Source: Mycolicibacterium sp. P1-18 (lineage in GTDB: Bacteria; Actinomycetota; Actinomycetes; Mycobacteriales; Mycobacteriaceae). From it: DNA of 64,000 nucleotides. Location: the NCBI RefSeq assembly GCF_008329535.1, contig NZ_NPKR01000011.1, positions 124,001 to 188,000 on the forward strand, in the 5' to 3' direction. The position numbers and the translations under genes were made by a program. Below the pieces are notes generated by a model. It made no database searches and was not told the DNA's origin. It was given only the letters and a program-made list of their open reading frames with translations. Shown here in pieces: positions 35,285-44,510 of this stretch. Every line of letters starts with the position of its first letter. Position 1 is the stretch's first letter.

Positions 35285-36412
35285 ATGCCAGATGACGCGC
35301 CCGTTCTCGAACCCCGAGGTTCGTGCCCCAAGGACTTTCGGGTCGCCCTCGTATTGCCCCGACGGGGCCCCGCGGGGATGTTCGGGCTCGAGTGTCACGC
35401 CGCCGCGGAACTCGCGGCCGCCGAGATCGACGCATCGGGCGGTGTCGCCGGCCGCATCGTGGACTTCGTGCACGTCGACGGCAGCGGCGATCCGGCGTCG
35501 GTGGCCGCCACGGTGGAGGCACTTCTGGAGACGAATTCGATCGACGCCGTCACGGGGTGGCATCTGTCCAATGCGCGCCAGGCCATCGCCAAGGTCGTCG
35601 GCGGTCGGATCCCCTACGTCTACGCCGCGGCGTACGAAGGCGGTGAGCGCAGCGACGGCGTCCTGTGCAGCGGAGAGGTCCCCGGCGATCAGATCGTCGC
35701 CTCGTTGCACTGGTTGCGCACCGAGGAACGGCTGCGCCAGTGGTTCATCGTGGGCAACGACTACGTGTGGCCCCGAGGCACGGCGGCCGCGACACGAGTC
35801 GGCCTGCGCGACACCGACATCGAGATACTCGGCGAGAGATTCCTGCCGCTCGACACCCACGACCCGGCGCGCTGGGATCACGTGCTGAACGAGATCGTGC
35901 GCAGCGGCGCACACGGCGTGATCTCACTGTTGGTCGGGTCGGACGCGGTGCGCTTCAACCGAGCCTTCGGCGAGAAGGGACTGGACGCGACCGTCACCCG
36001 CTTCAGCCCGTTCACCGACGAGACCGTGATCCTTGCCAGTGGTCCCGACGCGACAGCGGATCTCTTCGTCTCCGCGGGGTGGTTCGCCGGGCTGGACTCG
36101 GCGTCGGCGAACGAGTTCACCGCCGGCTTCGGTCGCGCGTTCGACCTGGTGAACGGGATCGGTCCGGCCGAGGAGTCAGCCGCCCCACCACCGGGCACCA
36201 TGGCCGAGACGACCTACTCCGGGGTTCACCTGCTCGCGGGAATCGCCGGCACCTCGGTTCCGACGGTGGCGGACGCGCGACGTGCGTTCGGCAAGTGGGG
36301 ATGGGACTCTCCGCACGGCCCGGTGGACCTTCGTCGTGGGTCAGCACGACATCCGGTTCACATGGCGAAGGCGCGCGGCGTCGAACTCGACGTCGTCGCC
36401 CGCGTTCGGTAA
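35285..36412 (+). CDS. AmiC-like amide/urea-binding sensor protein
   Basis: A 375-residue periplasmic-binding-protein fold of the AmiC/UrtA group (ABC type 1 substrate-binding). FRVALVLPRRGPAGMFGLECHAAAELAAAEIDASGGVAGR is the lead and GPAEESAAPPPGTMAETTYSGVHLLAGI the hinge region; the C-terminus HGPVDLRRGSARHPVHMAKARG matches the AmiC end. There is no signal peptide, as in cytoplasmic AmiC, which binds amides and controls an amidase operon through protein contact. It is divergent from the MarR-like gene and near fmdA, so an amide sensor is the most likely role. Confidence 0.85.
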   Translation: MPDDAPVLEPRGSCPKDFRVALVLPRRGPAGMFGLECHAAAELAAAEIDASGGVAGRIVDFVHVDGSGDPASVAATVEALLETNSIDAVTGWHLSNARQAIAKVVGGRIPYVYAAAYEGGERSDGVLCSGEVPGDQIVASLHWLRTEERLRQWFIVGNDYVWPRGTAAATRVGLRDTDIEILGERFLPLDTHDPARWDHVLNEIVRSGAHGVISLLVGSDAVRFNRAFGEKGLDATVTRFSPFTDETVILASGPDATADLFVSAGWFAGLDSASANEFTAGFGRAFDLVNGIGPAEESAAPPPGTMAETTYSGVHLLAGIAGTSVPTVADARRAFGKWGWDSPHGPVDLRRGSARHPVHMAKARGVELDVVARVR

Positions 36413-36484
36413 CCGAGACCCACCGCTCGGCTGTCGACCACGGGATTTTGGTGCACGGCGTGCGCTGGCGGCGGATTTAGGATC

Positions 36485-36790
36485 GTGAGCGTGGGAGGAG
36501 TCTTACGAGTCGACCCTTCCCGACTTCGGACCGCCGCGGCGGCACAAGGCGACGTCGGGACCTACGTCGCGGCCATGGCCACGGGCCCCACGATGGCAGA
36601 CGCGGGCACGGGCATGCCAGGGCTGCTCGTCGAAAGTGCGTGTCACTTCGCCGGCGCCGTGTTCGACACCGCCGCGGCCGCCGTCCACGAAGACCTGGCA
36701 GAGCACTCCGCCCGACTCTGGTCGGCCGCCGACCGGTATCACCAGATCGACGACGACCTCGGTCGCCGGCTGAACAAGACCGCGACGTGA
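36485..36790 (+). CDS. EspC-like/type VII secretion target-like protein
   Basis: A 101-residue all-helical protein. VDPSRLRTAAAAQGDVGTYVAAMATG and LAEHSARLWSAADRYHQIDDDLGRRLNKTAT fit the helix-turn-helix of EspC-like (DUF2580-type) proteins that pair with type VII secretion substrates. GTG 36485 or 36491 may be the start. It is followed 22 bases later by a DUF1023-type hydrolase. In my memory M. tuberculosis has the same order in Rv2078-Rv2079-lppJ. No WXG is visible, so the assignment rests on helix pattern and context. Confidence 0.75.
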   Translation: MSVGGVLRVDPSRLRTAAAAQGDVGTYVAAMATGPTMADAGTGMPGLLVESACHFAGAVFDTAAAAVHEDLAEHSARLWSAADRYHQIDDDLGRRLNKTAT

Positions 36791-36812
36791 CGCCGACCGA
36801 CGGTCGGTCGCC

Positions 36813-38630
36813 GTGACCGTGACGATTCCGCGGGTCGAGGCGGCCCGTCCGGACCGGCTGTGTCAGTCGGCCGCCCACCTGGGCGCAAAGGCATCCGGTC
36901 TCGGCACGCAGATCGACACCCAGCGCGCCACGCTGACGGAGCTGACGTCCGGATGGCAGGGCACCGGGGCGGATGCCGCGATCGCCAAGGCCCAACCCAC
37001 GCTGCACCGCATGCAGCAGATCCGTGACGCCATGGTCACGGCCCAGACCGCCTTGGCCGACGGCGGCGCCGCGCTCGCCCGGGGCCGAACCATGTTGCTG
37101 CAGAGCGTCGCCCGGCTCCGCGCCCAGGGCTGGCACGTCGCGCCGGACGGAACGGTGACCGTTCGACCGGGCAGCCCACTCGACCGGTACGCCGTGACGA
37201 GTCCCGCCAACGCCATGCGGGTACGACAGTTGGCAGCCGCGAACTCGATGAGGCTCAAGGTCCTACTGGCAGGCTTCGACGCCGCCGACCGCGCGGTCAG
37301 CCGGAAACTGCGCACCGCAGTCGGCGGTCTCGACGCCACTGCCGTGCAGTTCGCGCGCGGGGGCCTGCCGGAGGCGCCGCCGCCGTACGACACGGGCGCC
37401 GAGATTCCGGTCGGCAAGGGTCCCGAGGAGGTCTACGCGTGGTGGAGCACCCTGGGCGACGGCGAACGCACGCGGTTGCTCGCGACCTGGCCGGAGAAGC
37501 TGGGGAACCTGAACGGAATTCCCGTCGCCGACCGCAGCACCGCCAACGAGGCGATCCTGCAACGAGATCTGCACCGTCCCGCGGAGGTCGCCACGTCCCG
37601 AGGGGTGACGACGGAGGAGGTCTTGGCGCACCCCGAAAAGTACGGCATGGCGGGCACGATGATGGATCGCTACCAGAACGCCCTCAAGGTCCGGGATGCG
37701 CTGGACAAGGACGCCGCCAACGCCAGGGACGCCTACGGCAACGCTCCGGACATTCTGCTGATGAAGTACGAACCCGAGGGGTTCGGAGGTGACGGCGCCG
37801 CCGCGATCGCCATCGGCGACCCGGACACCGCCGCGAACACCTCGGTGATGGTGTCGGGCCTGACCACCTCGGTGTCGGCCGGGACGCTGTCCGACGGCAG
37901 TGGCGTCAACGTCTTCAACGAGGCGAACCGGGCGGATTGGAACCACTCGACCGCCGTCGTCCAGTGGATGGGTTACGACGCACCGAACGACCTCGCGGTG
38001 GCCCGGCCGGACATGGCGCGCAACGGTGGCCAGATTCTGGCCCCCGACGTCAACGGGCTCGCCGTCACGCACGACTCCACCCCCTCCCATACGACCGTGA
38101 TCGGCCATTCGTACGGCTCGACGACGGTCGCCGACGCCGCGGCCGGCTACGGAATGCGCGCCGACGACGTCGTCCTCGTTGGTTGCCCGGGAACCGATTT
38201 GGCCACGTCGGCCGCGGACTTCCACCTGCCGCCCGACGGTCACCTCTACGTGGGCTCGGCATCGACGGACATCGTCACCAATCTCGGCCGCGAACACGTG
38301 TACGTGCCCGGGGTGGGACTCGGAAGCGACCCCGCCATGGACGGATTCGGTTCCACCCGTTTTCACGCCGAGGTGGCGGACGTCAACGCCAACCCGATCG
38401 CCGAGCACACCTCGTACTTCAAGAAGGGATCGGAGTCGTTGTTCAGCATCGGCGACATCGTGTCCGGGCACGGGGCGGCACTGGAAGACCACGGCATGAC
38501 CGCCGACCACCGCGTGAAGACCCCGGGGTTCTCCTTTCCCGTTCCGGCCTTGCCGCCGTCGATCGTGGTCGACCCCGAGTTGATCCACCGCTCCGACGAC
38601 GACAACCATCACACCGGGCCCGGTGGCTAG
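36813..38630 (+). CDS. Alpha/beta hydrolase with N-terminal WXG100-like helices (DUF1023)
   Basis: A 605-residue two-part protein. Residues 1-150 are helical, with LTELTSGWQGTGADAAIAKAQPTL resembling a WXG100 module (W-Q-G turn). The rest is a DUF1023-type alpha/beta hydrolase with TVIGHSYGSTTVADAA, placing the catalytic serine at 433, and a C-terminal histidine in STRFHAEVADVN. GTG 36813 follows the EspC-like gene. The arrangement suggests the small helical protein and this N-terminal module form the secretion pair and the hydrolase is the cargo. Substrate unknown. Confidence 0.88.
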   Translation: MTVTIPRVEAARPDRLCQSAAHLGAKASGLGTQIDTQRATLTELTSGWQGTGADAAIAKAQPTLHRMQQIRDAMVTAQTALADGGAALARGRTMLLQSVARLRAQGWHVAPDGTVTVRPGSPLDRYAVTSPANAMRVRQLAAANSMRLKVLLAGFDAADRAVSRKLRTAVGGLDATAVQFARGGLPEAPPPYDTGAEIPVGKGPEEVYAWWSTLGDGERTRLLATWPEKLGNLNGIPVADRSTANEAILQRDLHRPAEVATSRGVTTEEVLAHPEKYGMAGTMMDRYQNALKVRDALDKDAANARDAYGNAPDILLMKYEPEGFGGDGAAAIAIGDPDTAANTSVMVSGLTTSVSAGTLSDGSGVNVFNEANRADWNHSTAVVQWMGYDAPNDLAVARPDMARNGGQILAPDVNGLAVTHDSTPSHTTVIGHSYGSTTVADAAAGYGMRADDVVLVGCPGTDLATSAADFHLPPDGHLYVGSASTDIVTNLGREHVYVPGVGLGSDPAMDGFGSTRFHAEVADVNANPIAEHTSYFKKGSESLFSIGDIVSGHGAALEDHGMTADHRVKTPGFSFPVPALPPSIVVDPELIHRSDDDNHHTGPGG

Positions 38631-38663
38631 CCATGCGGACCGAACGAAGAGGGGCAATGACCC

Positions 38664-39188
38664 ATGAGGCTCGCAGACGTCGGCGTTGCCGCGGCGCTTT
38701 CGCTGCTCTGTCTGACGGGATGCACTGACGCCGTGGCCGATTCGATCTCTCCGCAGGACGCCCGCCGGCAGGTGGTCGACGCGTCGCGTCAGGTGGTCGC
38801 CGACCTCGGAGCCGAGGTGGCCACGGCGAAGTTCGGCTACGACTCGTGCAACGACCGCGGTGACGCGCCGTTCCGCGGACACGGCAATCTGCTGCTGTGG
38901 ATGCCCGGCGCCGACCGGACCCGCGAGGTACCGGCCGACACCGTGCTCGACCTGTTGCGGCAGCGTGGTTGGCAGACCGATCCCCACTTCACGTCGCACG
39001 GCACCACGTTCCAGCGCGGCGGAGTGGACGTGAGCGTATGGGTCATCCCACCGCCCAAGCCCGACAGTCCACCGGTCGGTCACGTCATCGTCGACGTCTT
39101 CGGCGAATGTCGTGACGCCTTCGACCATCGCACCGACCACACCGACAGGCTGTCGGAGGACATCCGTGAGGTCGTGTCCTCGGGGTGA
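38664..39188 (+). CDS. LppJ-like lipoprotein
   Basis: A 174-residue lipoprotein with signal MRLADVGVAAALSLLCLTGC, whose LTGC lipobox fixes the lipidated cysteine at residue 20. The mature part has two more cysteines (GYDSCNDR and GECRDAF) and reads like LppJ-type proteins. ATG 38664 has a GAGGGG ribosome site. As the third gene of the EspC-like/hydrolase unit, it could be an immunity factor for a secreted hydrolase or a cell-envelope receptor; both ideas are inference. Confidence 0.82.
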   Translation: MRLADVGVAAALSLLCLTGCTDAVADSISPQDARRQVVDASRQVVADLGAEVATAKFGYDSCNDRGDAPFRGHGNLLLWMPGADRTREVPADTVLDLLRQRGWQTDPHFTSHGTTFQRGGVDVSVWVIPPPKPDSPPVGHVIVDVFGECRDAFDHRTDHTDRLSEDIREVVSSG

Positions 39189-39872
39189 CGGCGGAGGGGC
39201 ACGGCGATCCCACGCTCCCCCGATCGGCGGACACCCACTTCCCCCACCCCGTCCACCAGTCACCGGACAGACACCGGACCGCCAGCGAGAGATCGTTGTC
39301 TCATCGCCGGACATCCGCCGAGAGAGACCGAATGACTACCTGCCCAGGGGGTTTGACCACAGTGACCACCATCTCCCGCGTCGTGTCACCCGACGCGCCT
39401 CGACTCAGCGGACCGCAACCATGACCGGATGTCAGTGCGCCACGACCGACGGCGGTGGCGAACGCCTCAGCGAGGACGACCGCTACGCGGCGCTGTGGTG
39501 GGCGACCAAGACCGCCGTCGCCGCGTTCGTCGACTACCGACAACCACGGGAGAGCGACTGAGCCTGCTGAACATCACGCGACGCGCGATGGACCGCCCCA
39601 GACCTGCGCGGCTTCGGCGACAGCGACCGACCCACCGAGGTCGGCGACTACGGCATGGAATCGCTGGTCGGTGACATGGCAGCGTTGCTGTCCGCCTTGG
39701 ACGTCGAGGAGACGGCGGTGGTCGGACGTACCAGGAGAGCTGGCGTTGCCGCTCGCCGACTCGCTGAAGAAGACCCGCGGATGACCAACCGACATCACCG
39801 CCAGCTCTGTGACGAGGTCCGGTCGGACCGGTCCATTCGCAGGATCATTGGCGTCGGCGTGATCGTCGGCGC
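39189..39872. other. Stretch with gene relics only
   Basis: No intact gene is supported in these 684 bases. The part 39571-39735 is an alpha/beta-hydrolase relic, listed separately. A 46-codon frame at 39421-39561 (MTGCQCATTDGGGERLSEDD at its start) has no ribosome site or homologue that I recognise. Confidence 0.5.
39571..39735 (+). pseudogene. Alpha/beta hydrolase fragment
   Basis: The frame reads APDLRGFGDSDRPTEVGDYG, then MESLVGDMAALLSALDVEET and AVVG, which is the strand-4 to nucleophile-approach region of an epoxide-hydrolase-like alpha/beta hydrolase. A TGA lies just upstream at 39568, and the expected nucleophile elbow after AVVG is missing; the sequence dissolves into unrelated codons. 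Only about 45 residues of a normal 300 survive. Confidence 0.7.
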
Positions 39873-42584
39873 CTACTGCTCGGCGTCCTTCAAGGCCTGG
39901 CCAAGTGCGGCACGGCTGGTGACGCCCAACTTGGGGAAGATCCGGTATAGGTGAGCCCCAACGGTTCTCGGGGAGAGGTGCAGGCGCGTGGCGATGTCCT
40001 TGTTCGACTGCCCTGCTGCGGCCAGTTCGGCAATCGTACGTTCTTGGGCGCTCAGCGCAACTGAACCTCCGGGCGCCCGATGAACCGCTGCACCGGAGGC
40101 ACGCAACTCGCCGGTGGCGCGTTGTTCCCACGGGTGGGCCGACAAGGCGCGGAAACCGTCGGCGGCCAGGGTGAGCTGTGCGCGGGCTTCGGCGGTCCTG
40201 CGCCGCCGTCGCAGCCACATGCCGTAGGTCAGGTGAATCCTGTTGCGTTCGAACGCATTTTGCGCCAACCCAGGGTGGGCCAGCGCCTGGTCGTAGAGTT
40301 CACCCGCCGACCCGTCCGCTGCGGTCATCGCCCGGACGGCCACGGTCAGCGCGGCGAGCCTGGGTGAGATGTCGGCGATGCGGAGCTCGATCGCTTGCTC
40401 GACGTAGGCCTGAGCTCGGTCGAGATGCCCGGCGTGCACGGCAGCGTCGACGACGTCGAGGAGCTCTTCGGTTGGTTGCTTCGAGTAGGGCGGGAATCGC
40501 TGTCCGGCGTGTCCCTCGGTCGTCGCTGCGTGAGCTGCGACGTAGTCGCCAGCACCGAGGGCGACGAGTGTCTCGGTGCGCCGGACGATCGTCGACAGGA
40601 GGCCGACGCGCCGCGGTTGCGCCCAGGCTTGGACTTCCGTCGCGCACCGGCGAGCGGCGTCGACGTCGCCCGAGGCGGCAGCGTGTAGTCCCTCGTAGGC
40701 GATGAACTGGTGGCGGAACAGGTCGTTGCGATGGGCTTCGGTCAGATCGAGCCCGAGCCGTATCGACTGCTCCGCCTGCTGCCAATCACCCGTGGCCAAG
40801 TGGTCGAGCAAGATCAGGTGCAGCATCGTCATCGCACTGGTGATCGCGCCGCGCTCGGACTCTCGACGAAACAACGTGGCGAGAGTACCCCTGAAGTCGG
40901 CAAGTCCGTCCACGTAGTAGGCGGCGACTCCGAGGCGCATGACGTCCCACGGTTCACGCCGTCCGACGCGTGCGCGTTCCTCGTCGAGCCGTCGCCGGAC
41001 GGTGTGCCCCCGGCGGCAGACGTCTCCCCACGAGTCCCGAAGGAGCAAGGCGTCGGCGTCGAGGCGCGACGCGAGGCGGTCGACCACGTCGTCGGTCTGC
41101 TGCCACCGTTCCGGGTCGCCGTTGTACAGGGTGACCGCGAGAAGCAACTTCACCAGCCGGGTCACGGTGGCATCGTCGAGGTCGTCGACGTCTGACAGCG
41201 CGTCGAAGAGCTGACGATGGGTGGTCAGCACGTCGCCGTCTCGATAGAGCGCGACGTATGCGGTGGTCAGCACCGAGGCGACGCTCTCCGTCTCAGCCAA
41301 CGGATCGTCTGCCAGTCGACGTGCGTCGTCGAATCGACTGGCCTGTGACGCCACGAACGCCGCATCGGCACGTAGCCGCTCGCGACGTGCGGGCTCGGTG
41401 CACAACTCCGCCGCCCGCCGCAACCAGTCCACGGCGATGGCCGAACCTCCCAGCCGGATGGACAGGTGCGCGGCGCGATCGAGTAGATCTGCCACCACCT
41501 GATCGGGTCCGATCGCTGCGGCACTCAAATGCGTTGCCTGCCTCATCAACTCGTCGTCGTAGAGCTGTGCGAGATGGGCATGGGCGTCGCGTCGCTGCGG
41601 CGCACTGGCTTGGTGGATGACGGCCGCCCGCACCAACGGGTGACGGAACACGACGTCACCCGAGGGGTTGTTGACCAGCAACCCCTGCGCGACCGCTGCG
41701 TCGACGTCGGACAGGACGTAGCGGCCCGCGGCGTCGACGGACGTCGTGGCCGGGGTGCCGTCGAGGGCGGCACGCAGCAGCTCGCGGCGGACGCGGTCGT
41801 CGAGGAGTCCCAGCCTGCTGCCGAACACCGTGACGAGACGATCCGTCAGGGGCACTGCCGACGTCCACGTGTCGATCTGTCCCGCGTTGCGGGGCAACTC
41901 CTGCAGCGCCAACGGATTACCGGCGGCCACGTCGAGGATCATCCGTCTCGTCGTCGTGCTCAGCGACAGCGCACTGAGGTCGACCAACCGTGCGGCGGCG
42001 GCGGCGGTCAGGGGGTGGAGCGCCAGTTCGTCCCATCCTTCACCGGCATGATCGCCGTCGACCGGACGCGCGGTTGCCACGAATCTCAACCGCGGGTCGG
42101 ACAGGCGCCGCCCCGCCGCGTTGAGCACGCTGGCGCTGACGTCGTCGAACCAGTGCATGTCCTCCACGACGAGCAACAGACGGTCACGCTCGGCGGCCTG
42201 CGTCAACAGCGACAGCAATGCCATCACGAGCGGCATCGGCGCCGGCGCGGACGTCGCGTCGGCACCTAGCACCGGTGCCAGCACGGTCTGATCGTCTACA
42301 CCCAGCTGGGCCAACTCCGCGCGGAGAGCGAACACGATCTGGTTGAGGCCGCTGAGAGCGAACGGCGTCTCCGCCTCCACCCCGGTGGCCCGGATGACGC
42401 GCCAGCCGGCGGCGACGGCCCGGTCGACGATCTCCTCGACCAAGGCGGTCTTGCCCACCCCGGCCTCGCCCCGGACGACGAGCGCACCCCGACCCGCTCC
42501 ATCCAGGAAGCGGGTCAACGTGTCGATCTCGTCGTCTCGGCCGATGAGGCCGACCCCCGCACGCACACCTTGGTTGTACTGCAT
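39873..42584 (-). CDS. LuxR family AAA-ATPase regulator (MalT/LAL-like)
   Basis: About 903 residues. The N-terminal ATPase has Walker A GEAGVGKT (residues 39-46) and Walker B LLLVVEDMHW near 140. The long middle is helical TPR-like repeat. The C-terminal LSAQERTIAELAAAGQSNKDIATRLHLSPRTVGAHLYRIFPKLG is a LuxR helix-turn-helix. Such regulators respond to a small inducer and ATP. The gene is divergent from the hydrolase-reductase operon, its likely target. ATG 42584 is preferred; GTG 42602 would add six residues. Confidence 0.92.
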   Translation of the reverse strand: MQYNQGVRAGVGLIGRDDEIDTLTRFLDGAGRGALVVRGEAGVGKTALVEEIVDRAVAAGWRVIRATGVEAETPFALSGLNQIVFALRAELAQLGVDDQTVLAPVLGADATSAPAPMPLVMALLSLLTQAAERDRLLLVVEDMHWFDDVSASVLNAAGRRLSDPRLRFVATARPVDGDHAGEGWDELALHPLTAAAAARLVDLSALSLSTTTRRMILDVAAGNPLALQELPRNAGQIDTWTSAVPLTDRLVTVFGSRLGLLDDRVRRELLRAALDGTPATTSVDAAGRYVLSDVDAAVAQGLLVNNPSGDVVFRHPLVRAAVIHQASAPQRRDAHAHLAQLYDDELMRQATHLSAAAIGPDQVVADLLDRAAHLSIRLGGSAIAVDWLRRAAELCTEPARRERLRADAAFVASQASRFDDARRLADDPLAETESVASVLTTAYVALYRDGDVLTTHRQLFDALSDVDDLDDATVTRLVKLLLAVTLYNGDPERWQQTDDVVDRLASRLDADALLLRDSWGDVCRRGHTVRRRLDEERARVGRREPWDVMRLGVAAYYVDGLADFRGTLATLFRRESERGAITSAMTMLHLILLDHLATGDWQQAEQSIRLGLDLTEAHRNDLFRHQFIAYEGLHAAASGDVDAARRCATEVQAWAQPRRVGLLSTIVRRTETLVALGAGDYVAAHAATTEGHAGQRFPPYSKQPTEELLDVVDAAVHAGHLDRAQAYVEQAIELRIADISPRLAALTVAVRAMTAADGSAGELYDQALAHPGLAQNAFERNRIHLTYGMWLRRRRRTAEARAQLTLAADGFRALSAHPWEQRATGELRASGAAVHRAPGGSVALSAQERTIAELAAAGQSNKDIATRLHLSPRTVGAHLYRIFPKLGVTSRAALGQALKDAEQ

Positions 42585-42605
42585 CGGTGGACCGCCCGTC
42601 ACCCT

Positions 42606-42628
42606 ATGCAGTCATCGGATGCAGTCAT
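42606..42628. promoter_or_regulatory. Direct repeat, possible LuxR-regulator site
   Basis: ATGCAGTCAT occurs twice, at 42606-42615 and 42619-42628, with a 13-base period. It lies just upstream of the regulator start and about 107 bases before the divergent hydrolase gene. Direct repeats are typical of MalT-type activator sites. Confidence 0.4.
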
Positions 42629-42734
42629 TTGACCGAAGCATGGGCCATGACGTCCGGCGCACTGTGGAGGACATGCCCGGCACACCCGTTGACACCCACG
42701 TCACGCTGCCGACGACCCCCGGAAGGCACACCCG

Positions 42735-43547
42735 ATGACCACCAAGCCAAACCCCGTCATCTTCATCCACGGTCTCTGGATTCACGCCAGCGCCTGGCAG
42801 CCCTGGGTGGACCTGTTCACCGAGAACGGCTACGACGCCTCCGCGCCGGGCTGGCCCGGCGACGCCGACACCGTCGCCGCCACCCGCGACGACGCCGGTG
42901 CACTCGATGACATCGGAATCGCCGACGTCGTCGAGCACTACGCCCGACTGATCGACCCGGCCGGCGGCAAGCACGAAACCAAGCCGATCGTCGTCGGACA
43001 CTCCTTCGGCGGGCTCATCGCCCAAGAACTACTGGCCGGGGGTTACGCCGCGGCGGCCGTGGCCATCGATCCCGCTCCCGTCAAGGGGGTGAAGTCTCTG
43101 CCCCTGGCGCAACTCCGCTCCGCCTTCCCGGTGCTGGGCAATCCGGCCAACCGCCATCGCACGGTCTCCCTCACACCGAAGCAGTTTCACTACGCCTTCG
43201 GCAACGCCCTGAGTGAGACCGAATCCGATGCGCTGCATGACCGATGGACGATCCCCGGACCGGGGCGCCCACTGTTCGAGGACGCCGCCGCCAACTTCGT
43301 CCGGCACTCACCCGCGGCGGTGGACACCCATTTGGCCGACCGAGGACCGCTGCTGCTCACCTCGGGCACCGAGGACCACACCGTGCCGTTGAAGGTCACC
43401 AAGGCGGTCTACGCCCTGTACGGCAAGGGCGAATCCGACACCGAGTTCCACGAGTTCGAGGGACGCGGACACTCGCTGACCATCGACGCCGGCTGGCGCG
43501 ACGTCGCCGACGTGACCCTGGCGTGGCTCGAGAAGAAGGGATTCTGA
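42735..43547 (+). CDS. Alpha/beta hydrolase
   Basis: A 270-residue alpha/beta hydrolase. IFIHGLWIHASAWQPWVDLF holds the oxyanion loop, VVGHSFGG the nucleophile Ser at 90, TSGTEDHTVPL the Asp region and GRGHSLTIDAGW the His. ATG 42735 has a GGAAGG ribosome site. It heads a four-gene operon with an MDR reductase, a nitroreductase and a flavin monooxygenase. The set looks like a catabolic or detoxifying pathway for an aromatic or ester compound. Confidence 0.92.
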   Translation: MTTKPNPVIFIHGLWIHASAWQPWVDLFTENGYDASAPGWPGDADTVAATRDDAGALDDIGIADVVEHYARLIDPAGGKHETKPIVVGHSFGGLIAQELLAGGYAAAAVAIDPAPVKGVKSLPLAQLRSAFPVLGNPANRHRTVSLTPKQFHYAFGNALSETESDALHDRWTIPGPGRPLFEDAAANFVRHSPAAVDTHLADRGPLLLTSGTEDHTVPLKVTKAVYALYGKGESDTEFHEFEGRGHSLTIDAGWRDVADVTLAWLEKKGF

Positions 43548-43549
43548 CC

Positions 43550-44494
43550 ATGACCGACATGAATGCGCTTCGCGCACACCGCCGAGGTGGTCCCGAGGTT
43601 CTGGTCAACGAGCGTGCCTCGATACCGGCGCCCGGCCCTGGCGAAGTGCTCGTCGAGGTGCACGCCGGGGCGATCACCTTCGACGAGCTGACGTGGGACG
43701 AGACCTGGCTCCGCAACGAGACCGACGGCAGCCCCGTCATTCCGTCGCACGAGGTGTCCGGCGTCGTCGCCGCGACAGCAGACGGCGTCACCCAATTCGA
43801 GGTCGGTGACCAGGTATTCGGGCTCATCCGCTTCGACCGCGACGGTGCGGCCGCCGAATACGTCACCGCCCCCGCCGCCGACCTCGCCCTCCGACCCACG
43901 TCGGTGTCCCACGTCGTCGCCGCCGCGCTGCCACTGGCGGGGCTGACGGCATGGCAGGCCCTCGTCGACCACGCCCGCGTCCAACCTGGACAACGAGTCC
44001 TGGTCCACGGCGGCGCCGGCGGTGTCGGCGCACTGACCGTACAACTCGCCACCCACCTCGGAGCCGACGTCACCACCACCGTGCGCAGCGACGAGGCCCG
44101 CGACTTCGCAGCCACTCTCGGCGCCAGCCACGTCGTCGACACCCGGATCGAGCCGTTCGACGCACCCGACGCCTGCTACGACGTCGTGGTCGACACCGTG
44201 GGCGGAGACACCCTCGACCGGTCCTTCGAGATCGTCTGTCCTGGAGGTCGATTGATCACCCTCTCGGCGCCGCCACCGCCCGGCAAGGCAGACGCCTTCG
44301 AAATCGACGCCACGTTCTTCGTCGTCGAACCCGACCAGGTTGCCCTCGCCAGACTCGCGCAGTACGTCGACGACGGCACACTGCACGTAGCAATCGCAGC
44401 CACCTATCCCCTCGCCGACGGTCGCGCCGCCTTCGAAAGCGGCCGCAAACCAAGCCGCCGGCCAGGCAAGACCGTCCTCAACGTCCGCACCTAG
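43550..44494 (+). CDS. MDR family (quinone) oxidoreductase
   Basis: A 314-residue zinc-independent medium-chain reductase. IPAPGPGEVLVEVHAGAITFDELTWDE is the N-terminal catalytic fold and VLVHGGAGGVGALTVQLATHLGADVTTTVRS the NADP(H)-binding Rossmann fold. The structural-zinc cysteines are absent, as in quinone oxidoreductases and MDR enoyl reductases. ATG 43550 is two bases after the hydrolase stop. It probably reduces a quinone or an alpha,beta-unsaturated ketone. Confidence 0.92.
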   Translation: MTDMNALRAHRRGGPEVLVNERASIPAPGPGEVLVEVHAGAITFDELTWDETWLRNETDGSPVIPSHEVSGVVAATADGVTQFEVGDQVFGLIRFDRDGAAAEYVTAPAADLALRPTSVSHVVAAALPLAGLTAWQALVDHARVQPGQRVLVHGGAGGVGALTVQLATHLGADVTTTVRSDEARDFAATLGASHVVDTRIEPFDAPDACYDVVVDTVGGDTLDRSFEIVCPGGRLITLSAPPPPGKADAFEIDATFFVVEPDQVALARLAQYVDDGTLHVAIAATYPLADGRAAFESGRKPSRRPGKTVLNVRT

Positions 44495-44510
44495 AGAAGC
44501 CGAAGAACTG

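Noticed and set aside
39421..39561. 46-codon frame
   Set aside because: No ribosome site, no recognisable homologue and located among relics.
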